DNA of 60,000 bases, from contig NC_092672.1 of assembly GCF_964355755.1 (NCBI RefSeq), positions 10,042,501 to 10,102,500 of the forward strand, given 5' to 3'. The notes below the pieces were generated by a model. It searched no databases and was not told the DNA's origin. It worked only from the letters and a program-made list of their open reading frames with translations. Positions within the stretch are counted from its first letter, which is position 1. The number at the start of each line of letters is the position of its first letter. Positions 46,099 to 58,833 of this stretch are shown piece after piece. Made by a program: the position numbers and the translations under genes. This stretch comes from Antedon mediterranea. Taxonomy: Eukaryota; Echinodermata; Crinoidea; Comatulida; Antedonidae.

Positions 46099-48104
46099 TC
46101 ACTGTGTATGTGTATGTGTATAGATTTGTGTATTTCGTCCATTTTTCAGTTTGAAATTCAATTCTCTTTTAAACGCTTTCTTCTTAAACTGAAAAACGGA
46201 CTTATACGCATCACGAAATTTCTTATTTCTAATTCCATAAATGATAGGATTACAGCAACTGTTAAAATAACCAAGTATAAGCGTCGCGACGTCCAGAATT
46301 CTTGGAGGGCCATTCCCTTGGCCACGAGCACCGTCAAGAACCGCCCAAATCATTGTGATACAAAATGGTAGCCAGCAGACGATAAACATACACACTACAA
46401 TTAAAAACGTAACAGCTAATTTTGTTTCCCCTTCTCTGCGCTTACGTATGCTACTTTTCTTCATTCCTATAGAAACGGTGGAGCTTTGACGATGTTTCCA
46501 CGGCGACGTACGAATTCCCTTATCGGAACTACTTCTCTTTGGTAAAAGAGACGGGTCACAATCACTATTTGTTTCACGTAAATCATATGTAACTTTTAGC
46601 TTGTTAGCTGAAGGTTCTGATTTTCGGCGTACAGAAAAATCAACGTCACTATCCGTACAATTTGTAATAATAATATTGTTTCCGGTATTTATTTTTTCTT
46701 TCGAGCATGTTTTATTTTCATCACTACCCTCGGAAAGTTTTCTCATTGGAACTGTACCAGCAATAGAATACACACTATTTCCCCTAATTTCAGATAAATT
46801 TGAAAGTTGGCTATCACGACGTTTCGCACTAAACAATCGTCTAAACCTTCGAAGAGAGACCTGACGATCAACGTCGGTATCTATTATCCCAAGAGGTGAG
46901 CAAACTCGCCGCCTGCTGCGTTTGACTTCATTTAAGATATTCCAGTAACAATATAGCATTATCGAACACGGTCCTCCGAAACACACACCAATCATAAAGA
47001 ATGCATACGATTGGTCTTCTGTCCAATTGCAAAAGCAGAAAGATTGGTTATCAATGAATTCGTAAGTACTCCAACCTAAAAAGGGTAAAGCAGCTAGCAT
47101 CGCCGAGAGCACCCAGACACCTGCAAGGTAAATGAAATAACATTCACAATTATTTAGAGGTTGTTTTAAAAGTGTGTTTATACAATCAACTATTGCAATT
47201 CACACACTAGATTCAAGAAGAAAGATTCAAGATTCAATTTATTGTCTCATAATATCACATACATGACATTTGTTTTCCTGAACTTAGAAACATAAAGACA
47301 ATACACTTTAAAACACAATATAAAAACGTAACACCTTAACTAATTATCTGGAAAAGTGTACATTATATAGATGACAAGCATATGAGAAAGAAAAGTCTCT
47401 AAAACGGTTTTAACGATTTCAATATTAATTTGGACTATGGCCGTAGTGTTCATATATTTTCCTCACTTGTTTCACGGAAAGTGTCATCTTAACGGGGCGT
47501 CCGTTAATAGGTGTCCCAAGGGTGGGGTTCTATTGTGTAATGAATGTTACCTACCTAAAATAAGATATCCTGTATATCTTTTGCTCGCCATTTTTGTGTA
47601 CTTTTGTGGACTGACGATAATAGCGTAACGATTAACACTAATTGCAGCTAACGACATCACAGATGCAACAAATGTCAGCATATTGGTAAAACCTAGTCCT
47701 TTACACAACAAAATACCAAGATCCCAGCCGCCATTTATAATTGAGTAAATCGTGAAAGGCATATTAATAACAGAAACCATAATATCTGCTGAACTAAGAC
47801 ATAACAAGAGGGCGCTCGTTGTCGAGCGTAACGATCGCGTGTTCAATATGACTGCCCAGAGCAACGCGTTACCAGACAATGCGGTAACGCAAATAATTGT
47901 TAATACTGTTACTTCGATAACTTTTTCTACAGTTGATATGGGTACACCAACGTTCTCCGTCGGAGTGATTGAAAGAAACACATTATTGGTAACGCTGTTT
48001 GTGGAATCCGATGTGACAACCGATGCGTTTGTTTGTTCAATTATTTCAGAAAGCAACGTCATATTGTCATAACTGTTTGTGGATAGCATACTGTAATTAT
48101 TCAT
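46099..48104 (-). CDS. Class A GPCR, melatonin/Tre1-moody/GPR84-like
   Basis: Two coding exons (48104-47555, 47120-46099; 434-bp intron, GTAGGT donor, TTGCAG acceptor, phase 1) give 523 aa. The extracellular N-terminus has N-glycosylation sites NYS, NMT and NAS. Seven membrane segments are visible: TM1 with SGNALLW (N79), TM2 SSAD (D107), TM3 with C134 and NRY (158-160) in place of DRY, TM4 W186, TM5 GGP (P234), TM6 CWLP (432-435) and TM7 NPIIY (474-478). The third intracellular loop is long, about residues 248-416, and rich in Ser and Arg. The opsin retinal lysine is absent (Tyr468 at that position), so it is not an opsin. NRY is typical of melatonin receptors and of Tre1/moody relatives. 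The ligand is unknown. The tail ends THTHTQ, coded by a CA microsatellite. A GCATTGCAG just 5' of the ATG suggests a leader intron. Confidence 0.93.
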
Positions 48105-51100
48105 TCACTGCAATGCCCATTTAAAGAAATGTACCATAAGAGATGTGTCCGGCGTTTCTTCGTTTCACCCTAAGTTAAAAAAAAAATGAAAATACAGAAC
48201 ATCATAAAAAATATGCCCATTCACCAACTCTGTATTATGGTATATATTTTTGGCTTCTGAACACACATTTACGTAATTTAGTAATTCTACAATGTTTGTG
48301 GCAAAGAGGTTATCAGAGTCTACATTCAACTTCAGATATCATAAGCTAACGTTGAAGATCAACAACAGGTAGAGATCATGATCTCATAGTCTGTCTACCT
48401 TTACACATTCTAAAGTGGGCAAGTTAAAAACATGTCAATATGGGAAAATATAGTAAATATTATGTTATTTATATACAAATCCATAATACATCATGTATCA
48501 CTATTATTATTAATTTTTTAATAAACATTTTTATGCGCCTACAAGGAAAACATATTGTTTAATTGACATTTTGGGCGGTTTTTATGAAGGAAATGAAACC
48601 ATTTCCTCTTCTATTCAATCTAGGCCTAATAGCTCCACACGGTAATATCCGTCATCTATGCATTTATGTGTGAGGTTATGTAAGGCCTGGCATAAAACGA
48701 CAGGTTCCTGATTTGTAATCATTGGTTCATTCAAAATTCTTTCTTTTGTTTCGGAATACCATGATCATTTTGACAAACCCATACCATATAACGTACTTAA
48801 TCATTAACAAGAATGAATACACATGTACGCAATCATTCTACAGTATTCTGTTCATTTATTACAAAAAAACAAAAAAATATTTAATTTTGCATAAACTATT
48901 ATAATGGATACTACATAGATGTACCGACAATTACTGATTGATTCAGTCCTCTGTTGCAATATAGAAAATGTTTAAACTCTCTATTAATGGTAAACAATTT
49001 GAGTTTTAGAGAAATGTATATAGCCTACAGCTGCTTACGGTACGCATTCAGCCAAAATGTCTCATGAATATTTTAAAATAATTCTACAAAATTATATCAC
49101 CTAGCTAGATTGATTTAAAATAGTATTTTCGATTGAAGTACAGACTATAGTAAAAGAATACAAAAAGACCACCAACGATATGATTTGAAAAACACAATAT
49201 CTGTACTATAGGCTAAATGTAAAACCATGATCATTGGGCGTATAAAAATGATGTCTATATGGCGCACAGTTTATATATATTTATATATCATCTTATTTTG
49301 CATTGAGTCGACTTTTACTTCATATGTTAGGAACTGTTGCCATTTCAAAGTATGATGATCTATAAACAATCAATATACATATATCATTCAGGACATTGTT
49401 GTTCCAAAAGAATCATAACACTAATGACAATTTTAATGACCGACACGGTCGACTAAACTAACATGGAGATAATTTAGCTTGACTATGAGATATAATTTAG
49501 AGCAACTGTTGAGAAATATGAAATGCCACAGGGTATTCAAATCAAGTACAAACTGTTTTTTTGTAACGTTAACAATAACATTATACAGAATAATTATATG
49601 AAATAAAACATATCGTTATTTCTATTTTAGGTAATAAATCCATGTTCGTCCTCCTTATAACAAGTATACTGAAGCAATATGGATCAAACCGGGGACTATA
49701 ATATTCTTCGGAGAAGGAGGATCATTGATGACAATTTACAAACTATTTTTGTTAGTTGAGATATTCAAAGCGTCTTCAAACTATAGCCAGAATAGTTTTC
49801 CGATGTTTGTTTGTTCTCTTTTGTGGTGTAACCTACAACTTTTATTCGTTCATCAAGTTTTTCAACAAACATTTGCTAGTGTAGACAAATGAATTTAATA
49901 AATATTGGAAGTTACATTTTGTAACCATTAGAACCGTTCCAAAATGTGTCATTCACAACCTGTCTCAGAAAAAAAAACAAGATATGTTTATTTACTATAC
50001 TCAGCGGTAATAAGAGGTCAGCCACTCAATAAAAAGAGAGAGAAACCGACTGCGCATGGGCAATTAAATGTATTTCTCCATGCTTCTTGCATTTTTTTTA
50101 TTCAATACATTCCATTTAGTGCAAGTTTTTTCCTTAAAACTTGTGTAAATCATCGTCGAGTCTTTAAAGAACTACAATGAACAATAAGCCCTATTTTTTA
50201 ACTTTTAACACAATAAAAACAGAACCAGAATTGTATTGTACACCAAAATGAATAACTTACTAACTACTATAGTGTTATGTTGGTCTTGTGGAAAGCCTGT
50301 TCACTGTTGTATCTTTTTATAACATTTAGGTAAATACTGCCTTTAATGTTTTACATTGTTCTGATATTGTTGTGCGTTTTGTAAAAACAATTATGCATGT
50401 AATAAGATGAAATTAATTGTTCTATATTAGTTTATAGTTTTGCTACAAATTATTAAGCATATGAAAGGTAAAAAAGAAGAGCATTTAATCTTGATTACCT
50501 TTTTTGATAATCATTCAAAACATCTTTGTACATACAACATATGACAGGATGTGGGACTTTCCTTATACTTTTGAATTGTTCCTTTACGGCTTTTCCTTTT
50601 TTAATACCCATTTACCACAATTTAGGATATTACCATAATAAATACATAGATCTACCACAACTCTAATTAAAATTCCTTTCACAACGTTCACAAAGTGTTG
50701 CTACCAAACATGTTAATTACTGTATCTATATATAGATAATAAATAACAGAAGCAACACTTTGGTTGTGCAAGGAAATATATAATTACGCTGCAGATTGTA
50801 GTTTTTACAATATTTTTTTATTTGCGCACTTTTTATACATTTGTGCATGTTCATCTTCTCAGGGATGAGTGTAATTTCAATCTTTCCTGTTAAACAATAG
50901 CACCACTGATATTGGCTGTGTGTAATTAAAAAACATACATCCTGGATTGTGAGGGAATACGTAGCAAACAATACAAGGTATAAAACCATGAAAGGTAAAC
51001 TTCATTAGTCGGAGGCGTTTTAATGGGTACAGCAACTGCAATATTATGACACACCGTAGGCAGGGAAGACTGATATTGCACTCTTCCCTGATAAATGCAA

Positions 51101-53140
51101 CACAAAAAAATGCAATTAGGAAGACCTAATTATAGGAGTTTAATATTGCCATGACATATTATAATCTATATACAATTTTATAAAGAAAGAAAATAGTATA
51201 TACATTTCTAAACTGACCGAGTAAGTGGGGGAACACAAGGCGTATTGATTGAATAGCATTTAGTTAAAAAATGAGAAAGTCGATGTCTATGGTTCATAAC
51301 CTATTCCACAAGGCAAGTGCTTACTGTATTGCTAGGCTATTCAACTTAATTACAATAATTGTGTACAATAATAATAATAATAATATTCAATTTCTATTAG
51401 AAATACGACCTACTTTGATTTGAACGTTACTAAACGTGGAACTATAGGCTAAAAGCTGGAGGGCATAATATCGTACGCCAGAAATGAAAAAAGCATGCAA
51501 CTTGATTTACGGGTATATGAGTGGGTGTAATATAATAATAATAATAATAATATATAACTGAATAGACCATTGAACCATAGTCAATTTCATGTACACTTGC
51601 AGTATAAAGGTTAAAAAAGTCGGAAATCAGTTTAACTGATCATTTTTTCTTTATAATAAAGGAAATAATATACAATGTAAACGAAATTATAAAACACAAA
51701 ACAAAAAGAAGCAAAACATTAATTTAATAATTATTGAATTATTATGTTATTAATTGAAATGAAATGTATTACAATATTTTTAATTGTTAAAATAAAGAAA
51801 TGAAAATAGTGGGTACAACAAATCTAGGGCATAGGATGTAATTATGTAAGCGTAATAACGAAAACGCATTGGATTTATTTGCAACGTTGTGTTTTCGCGG
51901 ATCACCAAACTCGCCATTAGTGCCTAAATCTAAATGTGCAAAATGTGTTGGGACAGGAGATTTTATTATTATTGTTCAATCACAAACTCATAACAAATCA
52001 TTAGTTTGTATAGAATACATAGATAAACACACTGTTTGTTCTGTCTCTACAATTACAGTAAGCGTGACTTTCCTTGCACACAAAATAATATAATGGGGGT
52101 TTACTAAATGGCAACATCTTTTCTTACTAATACGCGTTCTTAGAAAACAGTTTAATGTGTTTGTACATAATACTCAAATAAACGAATTCACACACCAATA
52201 TACTACAATTACAGTATTACACTATTTATGAGCACGGAAGTGATGTATTATTCTCATCTCTGCAGGAGATAACAGATATTGCTATTTTTCCGGGCTGTTA
52301 ATGTTTTTCGACAATTACATTTAAAATACTCGTAATATAAAGTTGATTGAGAGAGGTGACGGTGTGAAATATATTTATGTATATTTTTTAAACCTTTAAA
52401 AAAAAAATTCAGTATAGGCCTATTACACAGAGGCGCCTTAAAAGGTGCAACCACCTTAGCTTCAAGGCGCCTCAGATTAACAAATACAACATTTTAAAAC
52501 AAAAACTAACAGAAACATCAATCAAATAATCTTCCAGAATTAACAAGAAATTGTTGTTGTACATAATAAAACAATAAAGCAATACAGGAAATAATATTCT
52601 TTTTTAGGTCAACAATTTTTACACATTTTGTTTTACATCCTTTCGAAAGCAATATTTAATATTATTTATCTTCGTCCGCAAGAAGTTAATTCTTTGACAA
52701 TTCAAGTTATACTACCTGTATTGAATTCATTATAATTTTCAATATTAAGAATGATGATTTGATTACAGAATAACAGTACAGTAACTGATGGAATATAAAC
52801 ATGATAGTTAATGCAGGTATCGTGATTTTCCTTCATCGTTAATTCAAGAAATTGAACACTTAGTCTCTTCTTAACGTGATGAAAACAAAACAACTTACAA
52901 TGATGAGTCCAAAATGTAACACATTATTAGATTGAAGTATTTCGTGATTTTTGCAAGTCTTCTGAAAATTAATTACGCTGTGTGTTATGTTGACACAATA
53001 TTAAATAAATGTCACATAATATGAATAATCAGAAATATCAGCATGATTTAATACTCATCGATCTAATTTCTTACTTTGACAAATCATGTTATTTTTAATA
53101 CGGTATCGATTTTGTGTTAGATGACATACTTTCCGTTTTT
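48105..53140. other. Gene-poor region upstream of the GPCR
   Basis: This should contain the GPCR promoter and leader exon, but I cannot place them. It holds (AAT)n runs near 51370 and 51530 and a short hairpin near 52430-52475 (GAGGCGCCTT with AAGGCGCCTC). No credible coding exon is visible on either strand. Confidence 0.5.
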
Positions 53141-53144
53141 TAGT

Positions 53145-53225
53145 CGCGTGGAAGCGACTCTATAGTTCACTATGTCGGTCGGTCGGTCGGTCTGTCGGTC
53201 TGTCGGTCCGGTATCACTATGCGTT
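53145..53225 (+). mobile_element. CGGT-core short element, copy 3
   Basis: TAGTCGCGTGGAAGCGACTC, then TATAGTTCACTATGTCGG, a run of CGGT and CTGT tetranucleotides, and GGTCCGGTATCACTATGC. It shares the TTCACTATGTCGGT entry with copies at 53785 and 58130. Confidence 0.8.
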
Positions 53226-53784
53226 TTATCGCTTTCTGACCTTATCTTGATATCAGTTTAATCTAGCTAGGTTAATTTTTCACAGTATATTCCTTATGGC
53301 CAGGAATCAATGTGGTTATGTTTTCACGGTGCGCAATAAAAAATTACGCGGTCTACGCACGATTTAACGAAATCACGTTTGTAATCATATCTTCACAACC
53401 ATGAATCACAATTAAATAAAATTTGGTACTCATAAATTTCAGGGCATAACTCATCATATGGCAATACAATTACGTGCGTAGCGCATGTAACGCATGCGTA
53501 CGCGCGCTTAAAATTTTCAAAATTTATTTTCGATGAAATAAGAGTACGTTTCAGGCAATTTTAAGCGTTTACAAAATTGCTATGAGTGTGCATATTTTTG
53601 TGCACGCACTGCGCGTTAAATGTTATTGCGCACTGTTTTTGCCCGATTTCTGTTTTCTTGACTTACTTTTCAACTCGAAATTACGTTATACGAGCACGTC
53701 AAAAGTGACAGGCTACGCACGTGTAAATTAAAAAAATATAAATGTTTTTAAACATTTCAAAATTTTTAAACATGTTCAGTAATT

Positions 53785-53890
53785 TCGGTCAGTATAGTTC
53801 ACTATGTCGGTTGGTCGGTCTGTCTGTCGGTCTGTCTGTCGGTCTGTCTGTCGGTCCGGTATCACTATGCATTGTAGCACGCGACTTAAT
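53785..53890 (+). mobile_element. CGGT-core short element, copy 4
   Basis: TATAGTTCACTATGTCGGTT leads into about 16 tetranucleotides (CGGT/CTGT), then GGTCCGGTATCACTATGCAT and GCACGCGACTTAATGGC. With copy 3, 0.6 kb away, it shares the GGTCCGGTATCACTATGC right side, a subfamily mark. Confidence 0.83.
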
Positions 53891-54707
53891 GGCTGTTGGC
53901 CTTGTTACTGTATAGTTGAATGAATGAGTGTTATTTATATATTTTTTTCTCTTTTGAGGCGTAAACACCAATTTGATTCACATTAACACCATCCTTCATG
54001 TCATCACCATAAAATCATATTATTTTTATTATTATCACATTTTTGATCAATTTAATCAGTAACATTTTTAAATATTGTAAATTTTGTACATTTATAGTTA
54101 CTGTATTTACTAAGACAAGTATCATAGCTTCGGAAAGACTGTTCTTAAGTTAATATAATTAATGATACAGAAATACGCAAGAACATTAATTTATCTTTTA
54201 ATTAGGCCTAGATTACCTCTTTTGTAACACACAGGTAACATTATATTATATCTCATTCGATTGGTTAACTTCGTACTAAGTTGCATTCGTAATTGTGTTC
54301 CATTCGACGGGAAATGGTAATAATGGTTCGTAAAAAGATGATTGTGCCACGCTTGTTTAATAGGTCGATATAATGAACTAAATACCACTTCACTTGGTGG
54401 AGTGACGTCACTTTGACTTGTGTTGACCGAAACCGAAATAAATGAATGATTAACTGGATGAAAGTTTAATGCGTGATGTTTAATAAAAAAATTAATTTGT
54501 TGGGGATAGTACAAAGGTCTATTTCAACAAATAAAAAAATGCTCTTAGTAATTAATACAGAAATGTATTTATGAGAAAATAGTAGTACTGCAAGCAGAGC
54601 TCCGGGCATGGATGGATTTGTTATATTTATTATTATATTCGGTTAAATGTTATATGTTAAATTGAACACGTGGAGGAACAAGAACTTCTATTCTGGTGAA
54701 TTTTCAG
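53891..54707. other. Intergenic, nothing recognised
   Basis: AT-rich sequence. A minus-strand 107-codon frame at 54191-54514 has no recognisable motif. Confidence 0.5.
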
Positions 54708-54794
54708 ATTTAAAGAAGATGCAAACAAGATGGATGACGACCGTGTTTTTGAAATAGCGCGAAAAAGTTTAATAAAGTATCATAAACGTAACAT
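54708..54794 (+). CDS. Candidate internal exon, unknown gene
   Basis: An 87-nt segment is bounded by GAATTTTCAG and GTAAGT. In one frame it is open and reads FKEDANKMDDDRVFEIARKS followed by LIKYHKRN, a charged, helix-like sequence with balanced codon use. The length is a multiple of three. No family is recognised and no partner exon is certain. It could be a chance find or one exon of a gene extending beyond the window. Confidence 0.3.
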
Positions 54795-54860
54795 GTAAGT
54801 TATATATTAAGTATAGTTATCTGATAGCATTCTCTTACCACATTTTTTAACCATATTTAA

Positions 54861-55095
54861 TGAGGGTGATCCATCCAGCAATTGCTGATCATTAGGGACC
54901 CTCAGATGTTTACAAGACAAACATGTACACAAGATGCTCTACATAAACAAAGTCTTATTACAAGTCTTTGGGAGTGGAGTTGTAATTTTGTCCTTAGAAA
55001 AAATCCTGACATGTGACGGGACTTGAACCCAGGACCCTTGGAGTGGAATAGTCAAGCATCATAACCAACCACCACCAAGCCACAACTCCACTCTT
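54861..55095 (-). mobile_element. tRNA-derived SINE
   Basis: Read on the minus strand, it starts GAGTGGAGTTGTGGCTTGGT. A box-A-like TGGCTTGGTGG (55082-55072) and a B box GGGTTCAAGTCCC (55030-55018) have tRNA-like spacing for RNA polymerase III. The body then leads to a 3' palindrome (54904-54861) around CAGCAATTGCTG with TGAGGGT/ACCCTCA ends. A second inverted 12-mer, GAGTGGAGTTGT (54972-54983), complements the 5' end. Confidence 0.82.
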
Positions 55096-56692
55096 AGGCC
55101 TATAAAATGTTTATAACTTGTTAAATACCTCGCTCAATATTTGATGTACTTATCCCCAATGATAAGAACTGGTACTCCAATAAAAATTAAAAAGCAAAAC
55201 CATAAGAAACAAAGGAGATCGTTATTGCAATGTTATATCAAATTGTTTGCAAGCACCATGTCTTTAAATAATTAACTTCACAATGAAACGATTAAAGCTC
55301 AGAAACTAACAATAAACTAGATAGGCCTAGAGATGCAAACAGTAACAATGTTATGTTTTTGTTTGGGATACAACACAAAAGTTTACTTCCTCCTGTAACA
55401 ATAACTTGGTATTGAACGTGCAAATACATTTAATTGGAAATACTGTGACCTTGAACACAGCTGCATCATAGAAATAACAATACATAACGATATGGTTGAA
55501 ACATTAAACCGTTCAAAACGTGAATAGTCTTGATATGAGTAAAATATTAAACATTAATTTAACTATAATTTGATTTGGTAATTCCATCCGATGCTGTCTT
55601 AGTTGCCCTATTAAGAATTGGAATTTTTATTTGAGTTGTTTTTACTATGATTGTTTGTATCATCTAGGCCTACAATATCATAGTATTAAGCATTTGCATT
55701 TGTGAAAACACGAAGGAAATGGTATTAGGCCTCCTATATTAAAACGGACATTGATGGTTTGAAAAACGGTAGGAACCGAGTAGGGGGTGTGGATCGGAGC
55801 AGGAAGTTGTAAAATAATATAATATTTTACAACTCCCTGATCGGAGGATGATTGACAGTGTTGTTCTAACACGTGTAAACATTAAACAAATGTAATGATT
55901 AGTAATAGTAATTTTGATAAATATTACCAAGTATAAACTTTATTTATTAAGCCGAACTTTAAATAAAACCAAATAATTCCGAAAAACAGGGATGCTGTAG
56001 CTAATCCTACATCAAATTAGCTCAAAATATAATCTCAACTGAAATGTCGGCATTGAAATGGATATTTGGTTTTTATGAGTAATAATCGCTGTATGAATGC
56101 AAGGAAAAGGTCATGGTATTTTTATTAACAAATTGCTTGGTGAATCAGGTGTGTTTTTACAAAAGACAGTAAGATAATAAAATTCATTAACTGTATAAAA
56201 AAAGCAGGTGGTGTTTAACAAACCGAATTGAATTGATGAAAGTATATTTATCACTGCATCATTGTATTTTCAAATAGAAATTAGCAATTTATCTACAAAA
56301 CACAATACATTGATTGATTTTCTACTAGCTGGTCATATTCTTCGTGTATGCCTACCTGTGTTGTTTAAATGTTTAAATCTTTAGCCAGATAATAACATAC
56401 AAGGTCATGATGGAGATTATGAGATTAATAAATAAAACTATATACAGTACCACGATATTAAACCTTGTTTTACTGTACTTCGCAAAAGTATCTTGGTATT
56501 TGTAAACCTACCTTATAAAATGGCGATAGAGAGGTGAATGCCTCACAACGTACGCTCCCTCGGCATCTTATTACAACTGTGTCATCATCAGGAATGCCAA
56601 GTTCAATAAAATACAACAACAGTAATAATTCAAGAAGCCAACCAACGCGTACTTAAATGTTGTACTATACTTCTAATACCATATTGTCCCAG
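55096..56692. other. Intergenic, nothing coding recognised
   Basis: It contains a short hairpin at about 55804-55845 (TTGTAAAATA with TATTTTACAA) and otherwise unremarkable AT-rich DNA. Confidence 0.5.
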
Positions 56693-56850
56693 ATACTGTT
56701 AGTGTTCAGTTGGTGTTCAGTGATAAACTGGAAACACTTTCCTTTTTAATAGAAATATCACCAATCTTCTGCGATGTAATAATTACAGAAGTGAGAGATA
56801 ATAATCCTTGGCAAGCCGCATTCAACGATATAGTAGTACCAGACTTCACA
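56693..56850 (+). CDS. Candidate exon, unknown gene
   Basis: From ATTGTCCCAG to GTATGT one frame is open for 52 codons after two leading bases. It reads through VSVQLVFSDKLETLSFLIEI and ITEVRDNNPWQAAFNDIVV. It has no ATG, so a search for complete frames would miss it. Composition looks protein-like, but no family is recognised and the splice signals are only moderate. Confidence 0.25.
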
Positions 56851-58125
56851 GTATGTATCATAATAAATAAAACTCAGTGATTCGTTCGTTCCACTTGAAT
56901 CGTTTTACCTGTCTAGAAATAAACTGTCGCTACCATTGGCCAGGAAATGAAGCGGGGCAATGCACAGGAAATAGTTCAGAATTTCTTTAAAAACATTTCA
57001 GTAAATATTCAAAGCAGAAAAACAATGTTGATATGTCTATATATTTAAATTACGATTTACAAACTGTGTATTTTCTTTTTAGGTTAAAATTTTGATTTTA
57101 AGAATAACTTAATAATTTCTGCTGATTTTCCTAAATTTCAGTGGGACCGTAGTCTGTCACCTTGAGAGTATCATGCCAAATCAATGTAATTATGTATATA
57201 CGATCCATACTACATGAGTTTACATACATTATTGCAATGGATCAGGTATTTTAATAATATTTAGAATAGGACATTTTCGAAAGCGAAGATGTAGGCTAAA
57301 TACGTTTTTTTACCAGTTATCAACGGTACCGTTTACATCCTAGTTGTTCAATAGCCTACTCTGACGTATTAAAAAGTAATGACGCTGTAACAATACCTTT
57401 TACCAAGTTTAGCAATCTGTGTATCGTGCAATATAAAAATGGATGGATATCATGATAGTGAAAATGAACACATCCGAGAATATGTCGATATTTTTATTAT
57501 ATAAAGAAGATAATCAGTCACAATCAGGTGAGGGTATACGGGGAGCCATTCTATTCTGAAATTGTTACTCATTGGAAAAAGTGTTTCTGACAATGAACCT
57601 ATTAGATCCATGATAGGCCTACTTGTTAAACAAATATCATAAGGAAATTCTTGGATACTTTTTCGTTCGTAGTCTTCCTGGGAATTTCGCATCGTTAAAC
57701 ACAGACACAGAAAATTACAAGCACTTGTTTGAAATAATAATAATACATCTACGGTCAAAGGAAATGAGCAAGATACTCGAAGGATAATCATAATAATATT
57801 TGTACTTGTGTGACTTTTGTCATTTCTGGTTTATCCTACCTTGTGTACATATTGGAAGTGCAACGCATCACATGCAACAAAAGGAAGATTCATCGGATGG
57901 TGATTGGTCAAAGATTCAAGATGCAACACAATGAGGTAGATGTAACTAAAGCGAGTAGACAGACCAATGACAAGCGACAGTTCCAATAGTGCATTCCTTG
58001 TGATTGGTCAAATCATGGAGGAAATATACAGAATGTACAGAAAATATACTCTATATTCCTCCATGGTCAAATCAGTCACGAATAAAACACCATTCCATTG
58101 TGCAATGTATACAGGCCAAGCTATT
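56851..58125. other. Intergenic, nothing recognised
   Basis: A short inverted pair, TGGAGGAAATATACAGAATG with TATATTCCTCCATGGTC (about 58015-58069), lies at the right edge. A minus-strand 113-codon frame at 57450-57791 is unsupported. Confidence 0.45.
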
Positions 58126-58129
58126 TTTA

Positions 58130-58235
58130 ATCGCGTGCAAACGCGACTCTGCAGCTCACTATGTCGGTCGGTTGGTTGGTCGGTCGGTAAACACTAACTT
58201 CAATTTGCGCACGCGACTGCATCCATGTATATGAA
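58130..58235 (+). mobile_element. CGGT-core short element, copy 5
   Basis: This is the best-preserved copy: AATCGCGTGCAAACGCGACT, then CAGCTCACTATGTCGG, (CGGT/TGGT)n, GTAAACACTAACTTC and GCGCACGCGACTGCATCC. The ends carry TCGCGTGC and GCACGCGA as inverted repeats. Confidence 0.85.
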
Positions 58236-58730
58236 CGAATGAATGAATGAAGGTTTCGTGGAAGATTCGGATAACCATTGGAAACGTATTAGTAAATGAT
58301 GTGATTGTATAAACGATACAGTAGGCCTATATTAAAGAAGAGACAATGTAATAAATACAATTGGTGCCAATCTGTGTTCATTTAAATGTTATTGTTGAGA
58401 GGATGATTGTATAAACATTATGTTTAATATTTACATGGAAACAATCAGTTGCTAACGCACCTTTTCCTCTAAAACTAACCGGGTGATAGTTGACATCATG
58501 CTGTTATTTTAAAGGTTTAGTTTACGTACACAATGATGAAAAAATATCCACAATAAAAATCTGCCAACTCTTATCTCAATGCAGTTGGTGTCTTCTCCAA
58601 GTTCACTCTATACCATTTTTATTAGATTTACCGTCTTTATTAAAATTATACTGTACTGCCAAAACTAGATTCCTAGTAAATTCATTATGTCTAACATTAC
58701 ATCTAAACAAAGTATAGAACTGACACTAAA

Positions 58731-58833
58731 TAACGAGAGGGAAGCCATGGTTCGACGTTTCGATCTTTATTTGATAATATCAGGAATAGATCAAATAATG
58801 ATGAAACGTCGAATCATGACTTCCCTCGCGTTA
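58731..58833. repeat. Short hairpin element
   Basis: TAACGAGAGGGAAGCCATGG followed by TTCGACGTTTC pairs with GAAACGTCGAATCATGACTT and CCCTCGCGTTA, leaving a loop of about 35 bp. The size and form fit a tiny MITE. No second copy is seen in the window. Confidence 0.8.

Noticed and set aside
46108-48072. Plus-strand open frames antisense to the GPCR
   Set aside because: They lie opposite a complete seven-membrane receptor with intact family motifs. They have no motif of their own.
46099-48104. GPCR considered as an opsin
   Set aside because: The position six before the Asn of NPIIY is Tyr, not the retinal-binding Lys.
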